Assembly (NCBI RefSeq): GCF_000143415.4
Contig: NW_003314265.1
Location: 2,317,439-2,381,438, forward strand
Source of the DNA: Selaginella moellendorffii
Lineage: Eukaryota; Streptophyta; Lycopodiopsida; Selaginellales; Selaginellaceae
Length of the DNA: 64,000 bases
Direction: 5' to 3'
Translations under genes and position numbers: made by a program
Notes under the pieces: model-generated
Seen by the model: only the letters and a program-made list of their open reading frames with translations
Databases searched by the model: none
Told to the model about the DNA's origin: nothing
Part shown: in pieces, positions 36,297-46,742 of the stretch
How positions within the stretch are numbered: position 1 is the stretch's first letter
How the letters are laid out: each line of letters begins with the position of its first letter

Positions 36297-36320
36297 AAAC
36301 CCTAAACCCTAAACCCTAAA
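36297..36320. repeat. Telomere-like box
   Basis: Three units of AAACCCT stand in a row, a plant telomeric motif that also occurs as a promoter telo-box. A further single ACCCTAAAC lies near 35587. Confidence 0.8.
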
Positions 36321-37059
36321 CATGTGGCAAATGCTACGTGAAGAAAGATGCCCTTTCTGGGCAAATGCTGTAAGAGGCAGATGCCGAGCAGATGTATCTC
36401 AGGCTAGCGAAGGGGACAAACGAAAGCTAGCTATAAACATGACGGGATGCAAATAGATTACTAGGCTGGTCCTACGAAAATCAAAAACCATAATTGAAAA
36501 CATTGAAAATGCAAAAAGAAAGGTTTATAATATTTTTGAATTTTAAGCAACCAAAGGAATGTAAGTAGGGCATGTTTTTGTAAGTTTAAAAATGCCTCAA
36601 CCACTTAAATTCCCAAGTAAATAAAGCTGTTTCTATTTTTGGTACAGGTAAACTTTATAGCGTGTGGGCTCATGCAATTTTGAACCCAAAAATGCACCAA
36701 AAAATGCTCGACTAGCATTATTCTTTGAATGGTGTGTGGCCTTATATTGCCATAAATGGACGTACACACACAGCATAATTATTCCTTTACACGGCGAATA
36801 ATCTTGGCGCGGATCGCTGACATGGCATGGCAAAGTTCGAATCACTGACATGGCACAGCTGGATCGAGGCAAGGACATGATGTGACAAAGTTCAACCTCC
36901 GACAGCAAAGTCTAGAAGCTACTCAGTTTGAAATTTGTCAGAGGAATCATAAGATCTGGTTTGTCAGAGGATTTGATGTGACGTTCAAGTGTGTGTTATT
37001 TTTGAATTCTTGAACTCATTCCCAGGTCTATCATTTTTGTGCGCCGTGTTCTTGGTTCC

Positions 37060-37260
37060 GCTGAGCGCAGTGAGCGCTGCTTGTGTAAGCGGCGTTGTGG
37101 GCTGTGGTTTATGCGTCTACGAGCGGTTGCGGCATTGCAAGCGCCATTGCGAGCGGCAGTTTATGCGAGTGGCAGTTTGTGTGAGCGGCGCTACGAGCAG
37201 TTGCGGTGTTGCGAGCGGCACTACGAGTAGTTGCGATGTTGCGAGCGGCACTGTCTTTGG
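37060..37260. repeat. GCGAGCGGC-type imperfect array
   Basis: It has units around TTGCGAGCGGCACTACGAG, upstream of the plus-strand gene. It mirrors the array at 34970-35165 in position and in the GCGAG core. Confidence 0.7.
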
Positions 37261-37615
37261 TGTGGCTACCGCTTCCTCTTGATATTCGGCACTTGTGCTT
37301 CCTGGTATGTTCACCATGGAATGGCTTAGGACCACATTTAGAAATGGCATGAGGCCACATGCCATCTTGGGCCCTTGCAATTTCATGGCTAGCGTATTGT
37401 CATGTATGTTTTTACTTGCCTGCAGCTGTGTGTATATCAAGATGGCATGAGGCCTCATGCCAATTTTGTGAATGCGAAATTTCACGTGGGTGTCAATAGC
37501 ATGTTTGAATAATGGCATGTGGCCTCATGCTATTGAGGTTGTTTGGTATGTTATGATTTAGGCCATTCTCCAATCATTTTTTGTATTGTCTTAATTTCTT
37601 TTCTGCACTTTCAGA

Positions 37616-40600
37616 ATGGCCTTCAGGGTTGGGGAAAAGGTTTATATTTTGAATGGTGGGAAGAGAGTTGCAAAAGGGACCCTTGTGTCTATGGATCGGA
37701 ACTTTGTTATACACTGTCAAAGGCTTGGGGAAGGCAATGCTGCTGTATCAGTAGAGACTGTCTTCGATGGGAATGTGGTCGCTATTGAACGAGGAGAGAT
37801 GGTCGTCGGGGTAAATGTTGTTGTTGCCTTGAAAAATCTTCAGAAGAAAGCAGATGTTGGGGACAGCGCAAGTGCGACGCATGTTCCCTCCGTGGATCTT
37901 AAGAACCGTGCTACATGGATTCAGGCGAAGGTGTTTCTAAACAACCCCGAGGGGGAGGTGGTAGCTGAGGGCTTAGCCACAGTTGTCGATCCAAGAGATG
38001 CGGTTGCTAATCAAGAATTGGGCTGGGATTATATTGGAGTTGCGATTTTAGAGGTTGTTGACACAGAAGAAAACAGTCTGACTATTGGAAGCATTGTGCG
38101 GTGGAAATTGAGGCACTTAGTGTTTGAGAATGTGAAGGATTCACAATCAAACACCACTACAACTGATGACAAAACATCTCTTCATGGGAAAAGAAAGTAC
38201 ACCTTCCTAAAGCGCAGCCAAAGGGATCTGAGCAACGAACCGAAAAGGCAGAAAATGGCGATGGAGGTTCGAATGGTCTCGACAGTTGCTTGTTGCAAGA
38301 GGAGGTGCTGTCAACATGCTGATTGGGATGCTATTGAAGAGGAGAGAGCAAGATACAAGACATTGTCCTGGAAGGCAGCTCGCAATTTTGTGTATGAGGC
38401 ATTACGGTCATCTGTTGATGCTTCAGAACATCAGGTGGGGGGCATGGTCTTCCAGAGGGGTTTGGTCTGCATGAAGGCATGGAGAATCATTTATGGAGTC
38501 CCTCGAACCACATTCTACAGAATTAAAACTGAGTTCGAGGAACAAAGGGTTCAACAGGCAGTCCATGGGAACGACGGTACGCACAAAACCAGGGGTCATG
38601 TTGTATATGGAGAGGCAATCTTCAAGAGGTTTGTCGAGACATGTAGCGAGCAGCAACCACATAAAACCCGCCTCTTGGAAGATGGAACACGAGACACCCA
38701 ACGAGTTCTCCCTTCCATGTATACCAAGGGGGCCATATTGGAAAATGTGAATCGGGAACTCCAGAGTAATGGCTACAGGAAGCTGAGCCAATCTAGATTT
38801 AGTAGATTGTGGAGCAACAGGTTCAGGGATGTGAGTATAGGAAAGTACTCCAACTTTTCAAAGTGTGACGAGTGCACTGCTATCAAAATGGCTTTGTCGA
38901 AGAATTCTTGCAGCGCTCAAGAGCAAGAGACGTTGGTTAGAAGGCGGCTCGACCACAACATCGAGCAGAGAAGCTGCAGGACTGCATATTATCATAACAG
39001 GATTCTCTCCATGGAGAGACCTGACTCTTACCTCTGCATCATCCACGACAAAATGGACCAGAAAAAGACGTGCTTACCTCGACTCAATCCTGCCCCCAAG
39101 GCAATCTCTTCATCCATGCAGCTGCCTGTGTCTCTGTTTGGCATAATCGCTCATGGGCATGGTGCCCAGAACTATGGGAACTTCTTTGTACCTCTATGGG
39201 GTGGCAGGGGTGCAAACATGATGATTGCGTCCCTAGCAAAACACTTAAGGTCTCTGCAAAGTGCGCAGACTGAGCTGAACGGCCAACCCTTGCATAAGGC
39301 CCTTGTCGATCGAACCCCATACAGGGTTCAGCTGGAGGAGGAGCAAAGGCTTGCAGTATCGCGTGGGGCCCCATGCCATCCCAGTGAATATGTTGGCCGT
39401 CAGATTGTAGGGTATCACGTGAGGCCTCATGCCATTCCAACAAGGCTGGTCGCCCGGTGAATGCACAGCCTCATCCAAACGAAGCAGAATCTCAAGGAAG
39501 TTCTTGCGGCCGATGTGGCCTTCCACCCCATCTTCTGCTCTAAACAGACAATGCTGGCAGTGAGAACAAAAACATGTACGTCTTCGCGTACTTGGCGATG
39601 CTTGTTGCCAAAGGCATATTTGAAACGGTTACACTTGGCTTTCTCATGGTTGGGCACACTCATGAAGACGTCGATGCCATGTTCAGTCACCTGGCAGAGT
39701 CCCTCCGGCGATCCAATGTCCTCACCCTCCCACAACTCTACGATGAATTCCAAAATTGCATCAAAGGCACTGTTGAAGCTGCACTTCTGACAGAGGTTCC
39801 AGACTTTAAGGGGTTTGTAAGAGGCTACATCAGGGACGGATCCGAAACGCTGATTGGCCACTCCAAGCCTCTTCAGTTTCATTTCAGCATGTGTGACGGT
39901 GCTCCAGTGATGAGGTACAAGATGAGAGAATGGGACACAGTGTGGCTGCCAGTGGACGGCATTGAACTCTTCAAGAGAGATCCCATAACTGGGGAACCTA
40001 TGATTCCTCAGGGTTCCCCACGGCCGATGCACCCAGATGGACTCAAAGACCAGGAAAGTATAGTGGCCGGGATTAGACAGCATATTGCCTTCTGGAAGAG
40101 GGGGTTGGTGTTTGGTGGAGAATCCTATTTTCAGAGGTGCAAACCTTTTCTCGAATACTGGGAGAAGATTATATCTGCTATCCAAAATGGGCCGGTTGTA
40201 TATGAAGAATTGGAAGAGTCCTTTTGGCCAGAACCCAGAGCACCAGATAGTAGCGAAACAATGTCCTCTGGAAATGCAGTGACAAATAACGATGTTGAGG
40301 ATCACTATTGTGGGCCGAGGAACAAGAAGCCGGATTCAGCATTCAATCCAGTACAGGTCTGCAAAGGAATGGTCGTGCTTGTCAGACCCAGTAATAAAAA
40401 ACAAATGATATGGGTGGGGCGCTGCATCACTGATGCAGAGGAGAACGCGGAAACTAACTCCTTCAATGTAACTGTGGAGTGGTTCAAGCCAAGTTCCGGA
40501 TATACGAACGATTGCCTAGAAAAGAGATGGGTGCTGAATCCAAGGGATCCCAGCATGAGCATATCGGTGGATAATGTTGTGCATGGTTGGATGCGGAAGC

Positions 40601-40756
40601 AGAGTGCCACCATCACCTTGCCAGACCATGCAAGAGATGCAGCAAGAGCATTCATAACCCGGGTTCAAGGTGAGATTCATGAATATTCCTTTACTAAGTT
40701 TCTAATGTATTTTATTTCAAGGTGAACAATCCGAATCTGAATCAGAGGAGGCGTGA
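37616..40756 (+). CDS. Putative mobility protein: two DUF8039-like repeats plus DUF7869-like region
   Basis: Exon 1 starts ATGGCC after TTTCAG and is open from 37616 to at least 39335. Residues about 1-75 and 100-175 are two copies of a domain with VAKGTLVSMD/VAEGLATVVDP and CQRLGEG/NQELGWD, like the DUF8039 domain of plant CACTA-associated proteins. Then come KCDECTAIK (about residue 416) and IIHDKMDQKKTCLP (about 475). About 39340-39568 is interrupted, with two palindromes, and the conserved LDN block is not visible. From 39569 the frame carries ENKNMYVF, LMVGHTHEDVDAMFS and a long C-terminal part, characteristic of DUF7869-type proteins. An intron at 40670-40721 joins RVQ to GEQSESESEEA and a TGA at 40754. 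No catalytic DDE triad is proven. Confidence 0.65.
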
Positions 40757-40955
40757 TGGCATGTGGCCTTATGCCATTCCTAGGTGAGATGATATAAATA
40801 ACAAGTATAAATTCTTAGTTGTTCTAGCAAATCTTACTTAAAGTTCAAGGTGAACAAGCCGAATATGAATTCATCGGATTGTTATAACAAATTGCGAGGT
40901 GATGGCATGAGGCGATACACCATTTGAGAGTGGTAGCCATTCCTATATGAGGTGA
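40716..40955 (+). repeat. Tandem duplication of the terminal exon
   Basis: The block TCAAGGTGAACAATCCGAAT at 40716 recurs as TCAAGGTGAACAAGCCGAAT at 40845. Each block is followed by GTGATGGCATG palindromes and a CCATTCCTA motif, so the last exon plus palindrome is present twice. Confidence 0.7.
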
Positions 40956-41394
40956 GTGAAGTATTTATTAGAAATACCTCATTCAATTGTGCACTTCTAA
41001 GTCTTGGTCCACTTAGTACTGTTTGCATGTTTTTATTTTAATTCTTTCTCTAAAATGTTATTTAGCATGTGGCTTCATGCCATTGCTCTCCACAATCATG
41101 CATTGAATTTCTATCCTTGCATAATACTTCTCCATATATATAGCATGTGCGCACATGTGATATGGTTCATTAGGCCTGATATAGTGTGTGAGGTAAAACA
41201 AAGATGATGTGACATATGCATTTACCAATCACACGTGCATAAATCTAATAATATGGCATGTGGCCCATATTAATGGCACATAAACCCATATTGTGGGCTT
41301 ACGTGCTTTATGTACCATCATTCCCTTGCAGCGTGTGTGTTGGTTTCCTTTTATAACACAACGAACTCCATATTTTAGGGTGAAGAGCGTTCTC

Positions 41395-41652
41395 ATGGCA
41401 AGCACAAAATCTGTAAGTGAGGCAGAAAAGGAGACGGAGAAGGAGATAGGTGAAGATGTAGAATATATAAGTCTTCCAAACTCCCCGTACTATACTCCAG
41501 GTGATCATTTTTCTGAACAAACGGCAACATTAACAACTATCGAGAACGCCCCAGTAACGTCAGAGACAACAATCCAAAGCAAAACAACTGACCCGGAGAA
41601 GGATGATAGTACCGCTGAGAGTACCAAAAAGGAGGTGTCCACTAGCGCTTAG
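41395..41652 (+). CDS. Small Ser/Thr/Glu-rich open frame, possible alternative last exon
   Basis: An ATG at 41395 gives about 85 residues rich in Glu, Ser and Thr, with EAEKETEKEIGED near the start and no recognised domain. Splice-acceptor-like TTTTAG lies 16 bases upstream, so it could be a terminal exon of the plus-strand gene and not a gene of its own. A palindrome follows at 41658. Confidence 0.35.
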   Translation: MASTKSVSEAEKETEKEIGEDVEYISLPNSPYYTPGDHFSEQTATLTTIENAPVTSETTIQSKTTDPEKDDSTAESTKKEVSTSA

Positions 41653-42286
41653 GCTTATAATGGCGTGTGCCCTCATGCCATTTACTTGATCACCAAATAC
41701 CTTTTTCCCTTTGCACTAGTATATCTTAATACCGGTTTGAGAAATAGAATGGCATGTGCCCTCAGGCCTTTTACTAAATCACCTTTGAAAGAAATGCAAG
41801 CCTCTATGTCGTAAAAAAAAGGTACTAGAGAAATTCCTTAATAATATGAATGTTATTTAGTTTCATGAAAATTTCAAAGGTCAAATGAGTTAAATGACTT
41901 CTCCAGACTAGCAATGCCTCTTGCTACACCTTCACAATTAGATTCGTTAGAAAAAGATAACATTGAATAATATCTAAATGTTCTCACCATTAAGTTATAT
42001 GTCTGGCTAATAGGAATGACGTTCATCTTGGAAAGCTCACCACACGCTCAATGAACAAACAAATAGTGTGTGCGCGCATGCCATCGCTCTTCTTTAGCTT
42101 CAGATTTGGCTTGTTCACCTTGACAATGAGATTTATTATACAACCAGATGGACTCAGTCTGGACATAAAGTCACCGCGCTAGTCACCATGCCCCAGATAT
42201 GTCTAGCCCCTAGACAAAAAACATATAATTTCACGTCATTTTCAAATACTTGAAAATTTGTACCTAGTCCCATTTTACTGAATAAA
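41653..42286. other. Right subterminal non-coding region of the transposon
   Basis: It has palindromes at about 41658, 41748 and 42062 and no gene. Confidence 0.6.
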
Positions 42287-42311
42287 TCCCACTTTAACGA
42301 AATAGAGCTTT
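42287..42311 (-). repeat. Right terminal inverted repeat, 25 bp
   Basis: It ends CGAAATAGAGCTTT and is the exact reverse complement of 28715-28739. It is followed by AAC, the target duplication (42312-42314). Confidence 0.93.
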
Positions 42312-44391
42312 AACAACTTTTAACAAATGGACCACAAGTACGAAAACTCAAGTCGCTAAAAGCTCGAAGAAACCTATAGCCAAGTCTTGCCTAACAATGA
42401 TCACAAGTCTTGCATGAACTAACTTCAATGCTAAAGAAGAAATCATGGTGTAACCCACAATATCCTCCTCAACACATCCATAAGCTAAACTTCATAATGC
42501 TAAAGCTAATGAAGAGCATGTCTGCATCAATCCAAAAGCTAAGCATAACAAAGTTATGCTCAACAAGTGATCACCAAATGATCCTCCATGAATCCATCTA
42601 TAGCAAGACGTAACTCACTTCATAACAAGCACAAGAAGACTCATCAATGATTGATATATTCCAACTCAAATCCAACAAGGATTCAAACTTTCCAATATCG
42701 ATCACTAACTCTTCCGCTTGTAGAGTTAACATAGTCCACGACTGAATCACTTTTCAAGGAAAAGCCAAAATTTAACCCCTACTAAATAATCTCGTCTAGA
42801 ACACAATTAACTCAAACTTGCCATTTAGTTCGTTTGAACGTCAGCACAATTGCTAACTAGCAAATGCATGAATGCCAACAATATAAAGCTACAACCAAAT
42901 TATCAACACTATCTCTATTGAGACTAATGAAACTCAATATCAATCGAGAGAGAGATATCTCATTTCACTTGAATCTTAACATCAATATTGTCAATGGCAA
43001 GGCATCACTTCAATGTCATCAACACCATAAAAACGTTAAAAGAAAGCACAAGTGAATCACCACCCAAAACTCTCTAGCAACTAAGCTAACCAAAGTCGAA
43101 GATACTTTACTCAGTATCCGAGACTAATCCTTCAACAATACTCAGCTACAGATAACACATCATCAAGGAGTGATTCACCACGTCCAAGACTCAATGAAAT
43201 CCAACACTACGAACTAAACGCAATCAAATGATATCGACGGAGGTATAGTCATTATGTCAACATGGAAAACCCATGCAAGTCTAACAACACGATCCTCCGC
43301 AACACCATCCGGTAAAGCAAGCCCACCATTGCTAAATGTTCAACGAGTGAAGCAAGTGTCAAAAGTCCTTGACGAAGTCTACAAGTAATCACTAGTTGCA
43401 AAGCAACGAACAATCACTCTTCAACTTGCCTTCACAAGACCCAAACACTAAACTCTTGCCATTGAGTCATATACTTATCCAACATAAACGTAATACCCAA
43501 ATATGAGATAAAGGTTCATGGACAAGCACAGACTAAATGACCACTCGAATCCAACTCAACCGCAATAAGCTCACTAATGCATTTAGACAATAGCTCTGAC
43601 CATGTTTAGAAGAGGCTAGCTATGCATGATCAACACTCAGCCGAAACTAAAGTAAAGACCATGAGATAAACTCATATCAGTACACAACCTCCTCATAAAC
43701 AAAGCTATAGTACGGGTACCAACATCTCAACCTCGAACAACTAAGTTGGACATCACCATCCTTAGCCAAGGCGCAGGACCACCAAGACCAAGTCAAGATC
43801 AGTGAGAGCTCACTATTCTCATAGAGTCTTAACAAAATGCAAGGTGCAACTTGCCACTAAGCATAATGCTACAAAAGAAAGGCACAAGGGTCACCCTTCT
43901 TAGAAAAGCGCAACAGCCACTTTTCTATACCAATTCCAGACTCTATCCAGCTCAATTGCTTTAGCTCCAAAAGTCAGCATCCCTTTTCGGGTCGCATCAT
44001 ACAAACTACTTACTAAGGTCTAAGCTAACCAAAGTCAACTCCAACCCCTTCACTAGTTTGTACTGGCTTACGAAAATGGAATGGTTTTCGGGCAAAGCCA
44101 TTGGAAAAGTCTAAGAAAATTTGTGGAAAAATTTTCCATCCTAGAGAAAGAATGACTCTCAATCTAGGAATGCAAACTTTCAAGACGCAACCAACTTCCT
44201 TCTACTAACAACTTCACATAGGTTCACCTCAACACAAATTCTCATGACTCATAGTATGCTTAAGCATCGAACATCTTTGCCCATACTTCCGACATCCAAC
44301 TTCGACATCCACAAAATGCAAAGTGAACATCCAAGGCTTGATCACAAATACCACATCTTCAGATATCCTAGGGGGGGAGAGTGTCATGAAT
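42312..44391. repeat. Duplicate of 4517-6587 (copy B, after the transposon)
   Basis: It is collinear with copy A, including the inverted arm (about 43494-44377) and polypurine tract. No gene is recognised. Confidence 0.85.
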
Positions 44392-45485
44392 GTGACTTCG
44401 GGTATCGAAAGTTACCTGTCGACCAGTCCTTACGGATACTCTTACCTTACTGCCACGATGGCAGAAGGTCGGTATCACTGGACCCTTTATCAGTCCCTCT
44501 TGTGCTAGTGGAGTTAACTAGGCATTTCGAGTGTACTTAGACTGGATGAGCATAAGGACGGAATTGTTACGTGTTATTAGCTAAGCATACTTAGCCCGGT
44601 AAAGAGTTCCCGTCTCGTTATGTCTTGCACTTGCTAGTGACAAGAACCCTCGCATATTGAGATTGGTCCCTCAATATCGCTACATGATAGCTTACCATGT
44701 CTGTTAAACACCCTCGCTATCATGCCCTTTGTGTTGGTCTCATTTTGGTCCCAAATGCTATTTATGGAAAGTGTCCAGATTTGCTCATTTGGCATATCTA
44801 CGGAATGTAGAGATTGGCCTGAACACAATGGTGTTCATCCCGTATCCAAATTCGCAATCTAGCGCCATTCCATATTTAGTAAGTTTCAAGCTTGTTCTAG
44901 AGACTAACTCCTGATACTAAGGGAGGCTTGGGGTGAAAGCCCAAAGCGTGTGTTCCTCAAGAGCGGGGGGGGGGGGCTGTGGGGGGTTCCAAATGTATAG
45001 TAGGGATAGTGGGTAGGTCGAGCATGGCTGACCAACCTGAGGCATATTCTAGCTCCCGCTTGCATGCCTATCCTTGTTCTGCGTCCGGCTTGGGTCTAAG
45101 CCCAAGTTCCATTCCATGCTAGCTGGTGGAATACCCATGTCCTCGCGTTAGGCCACCGGTATGCCGAAAGAACGCCAGACTCCGTTTGGCTCTATTTTGC
45201 GTGCTAGTCCTGGCATTGGGATGCTGGTTACTCTAGGACTGTTCCAAGTCGCTCCGGGCTCCTGTCCCTTTGCTCCTTGGGCTTTATGCTTAGGAGTTGC
45301 TCTGTGGCTCGGTTCCGTCACTCCTTGGCTTCGTGCTTGGGAGTTTGGCACCGTTCCTTCGTTCAGTGGCCCAAGGCCCTGAACCTCGGGTTCCTATGGA
45401 CACGTGGCATGTGACATGTGGCATCTGTCACGTGGCACAAAGAGGGTTAGGTTCCGCTTCGTGGTGCTATCCTATGGTAAATCAC
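44392..45485 (+). mobile_element. Family A LTR, plus orientation, full copy
   Basis: It runs from TGTCATGAATG to GGTAAATCAC (1094 bp), directly after the tract GGGGGGGAGAG. It retains the roughly 490 bp lost from the copy A counterpart at 6588-7210. A G-run lies near 44964-44977, followed by CTGTGGGGGGTTCC. Confidence 0.7.
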
Positions 45486-45511
45486 CTTAGGATAAAGGGT
45501 CAAAACCATGT

Positions 45512-46742
45512 GTGCTACAGCATGGAACTTATAAAGTTCATCTTGCAAAGAACACTTTGCGAAGTGCAAAATACTTAACTTATATAATGGATTGTACAGA
45601 TATGCATGGCTTGCAAATTTTAACTGTATATGGTGATTCATCCATGTGTGCACGATTATGTAATAAATTTATGGTTGGCAAATGTTTCTCACTTACAAGG
45701 TTTGTAATTTTTTTAAAAAAAATTAACAAGATTATAATTCTTTAACTTCAGATGGGTTGAATGACAGAAAAACCTAGTTTACCACCATGGAACTTCAGGA
45801 AAAGTTCTTTATATTACAGATTCTTCCATAATTCAAATTATAGATGATTTTGATGTTAAACTAAGATTACAGCCAACTAGAGGTGCTTCTATATCATCTT
45901 TAATGGCTACTAGAGTTTATCCACAAGTTATACATGTTGTTGTAATCAACACTGGTGTTTTTCCTAAAATAAAGATTGCTTCTTCTGATAATCCTTTGGA
46001 CATAACTATGGTAATGTTTTTTCCAATCTAATTTTCTATTTCTAAGATATTTTTCACAGCTCTATATGCATCTGGAGCATGAAGAGCAGTATCATCATAT
46101 TGTAGCAGATTTATATGCTGGATATATGACAAAGTTTTTATTTTTTAATATTATGAAAAACATGAGTGTATCAGGTGATTTAGCAACACTTGGAAGTACT
46201 TTATTTTTGCCACTAGTTGATTCAAATGAAATTCAAAGGCTCAATGAAGTTTATAAAATGCACCGTGGCTTCACTTCTAAAGACAAGGTAATGTAAATTG
46301 TTTATATGTCTTTCAGCTCTAACTTCCAATTATATAGATTAGTGGATATTTCATCTCTGACAACTAACAAAGCCTCACTTAAGCTAAAAGCCTTTGCTCA
46401 TTTTGCTCTTTCACAATATTAGAGCAGAAAGAAGATGGTTTTGTTGTTTGCGCAAAGTGTAAAGGGTGTTCCATCCCTTGTAAATTAGCAAAAATAACTG
46501 GTTCTATTATATCAAATGACATGATGGAATACAGAGTTACAGTGCATGATAAAATGGTGGATAAAATTTATAATTTGGATGAAGGGTCTATGGTCAAGTT
46601 TGCTATGGAGTCCCTAGAAAAGATTGTTGTTTATCTGTCTTTAAAACCAACGGGGTTCTTTCTATTGAATGAGGCAAATATTATTGTCCATTTTGAGACA
46701 CCAAACAATTCAGCCATGGAAATTGCCAACAACCAGAAATAG
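45512..46742 (+). pseudogene. Intron-bearing gene fragment, possibly OB-fold, copy B
   Basis: This is the duplicate of 7237-8467 with the same exon borders and only scattered changes (for example VHVETP becomes VHFETP near the end). It has the same in-frame stop early in exon 2, so it was already broken before duplication. Confidence 0.35.

Larger units (their letters stand above)
34754..37615. promoter_or_regulatory. Divergent intergenic and promoter region of the transposon
   Basis: The two main genes start on either side of this 2.9-kb stretch. It holds two GC-rich GCGAG-type arrays, at least eight palindromes, a telomere-like box and blocks reading TTTATAGCGTGTGGGCTC repeated at 35500, 35797 and 36654. 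The ATG at 37616 follows TTTCAG, so a 5-prime untranslated intron, with three palindromes at 37342-37534, probably precedes the plus-strand coding exon. I see no other gene. Confidence 0.5.
29101..42086. repeat. Dispersed 24-bp quasi-palindrome family, about 27 copies
   Basis: The consensus arms are ATGGCRTG and CAYGCCAT around a centre close to WGGCCT. Approximate starts are 29101, 30177, 30252, 31491, 31681, 31821, 33288, 34566, 34626, 34702, 35506, 35640, 35799, 36658, 36727, 37342, 37440, 37511, 39358, 39412, 40754, 40900, 41062, 41141, 41251, 41658, 41748 and 42062. They lie mostly in introns, untranslated and intergenic parts; two lie in the coding Pro/Ala-rich exon near 30180-30275. 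I saw no full copy elsewhere in the window. Their restriction to the element and their dyad symmetry suggest protein-binding sites, RNA hairpins, or a mobile intron-like repeat. Confidence 0.88.
28715..42311. mobile_element. 13.6-kb DNA transposon with two divergent genes and dispersed palindromes
   Basis: The ends are 25-bp perfect inverted repeats. The flanks carry AAC on both sides, and the paralogous empty site in copy A shows exactly one AAC, so this is a precise insertion of 13597 bp. Inside are a minus-strand multi-exon gene (29158-34753), a plus-strand gene (37616-40756), a small open frame (41395-41652) and about 27 quasi-palindromes. The ends do not match the CACTA consensus; 3-bp duplications occur in CACTA and PIF/Harbinger families. 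The DUF8039-like and DUF7869-like parts of the plus gene suggest it encodes the mobility protein, but I cannot assign a superfamily. Base composition inside is less AT-rich than the Helentron and differs from the LTR regions. Confidence 0.9.

Noticed and set aside
29101-42086. CRISPR-like array from the regularly recurring palindromes
   Set aside because: Spacing is irregular (tens to over 1000 bp), copies vary, no cas genes are present and the context is a plant transposon.
28715-42311. Calling the element a classical CACTA transposon
   Set aside because: The 3-bp duplication and DUF8039-like domains are suggestive, but the ends are not CACTA and no TNP2-type transposase was found.
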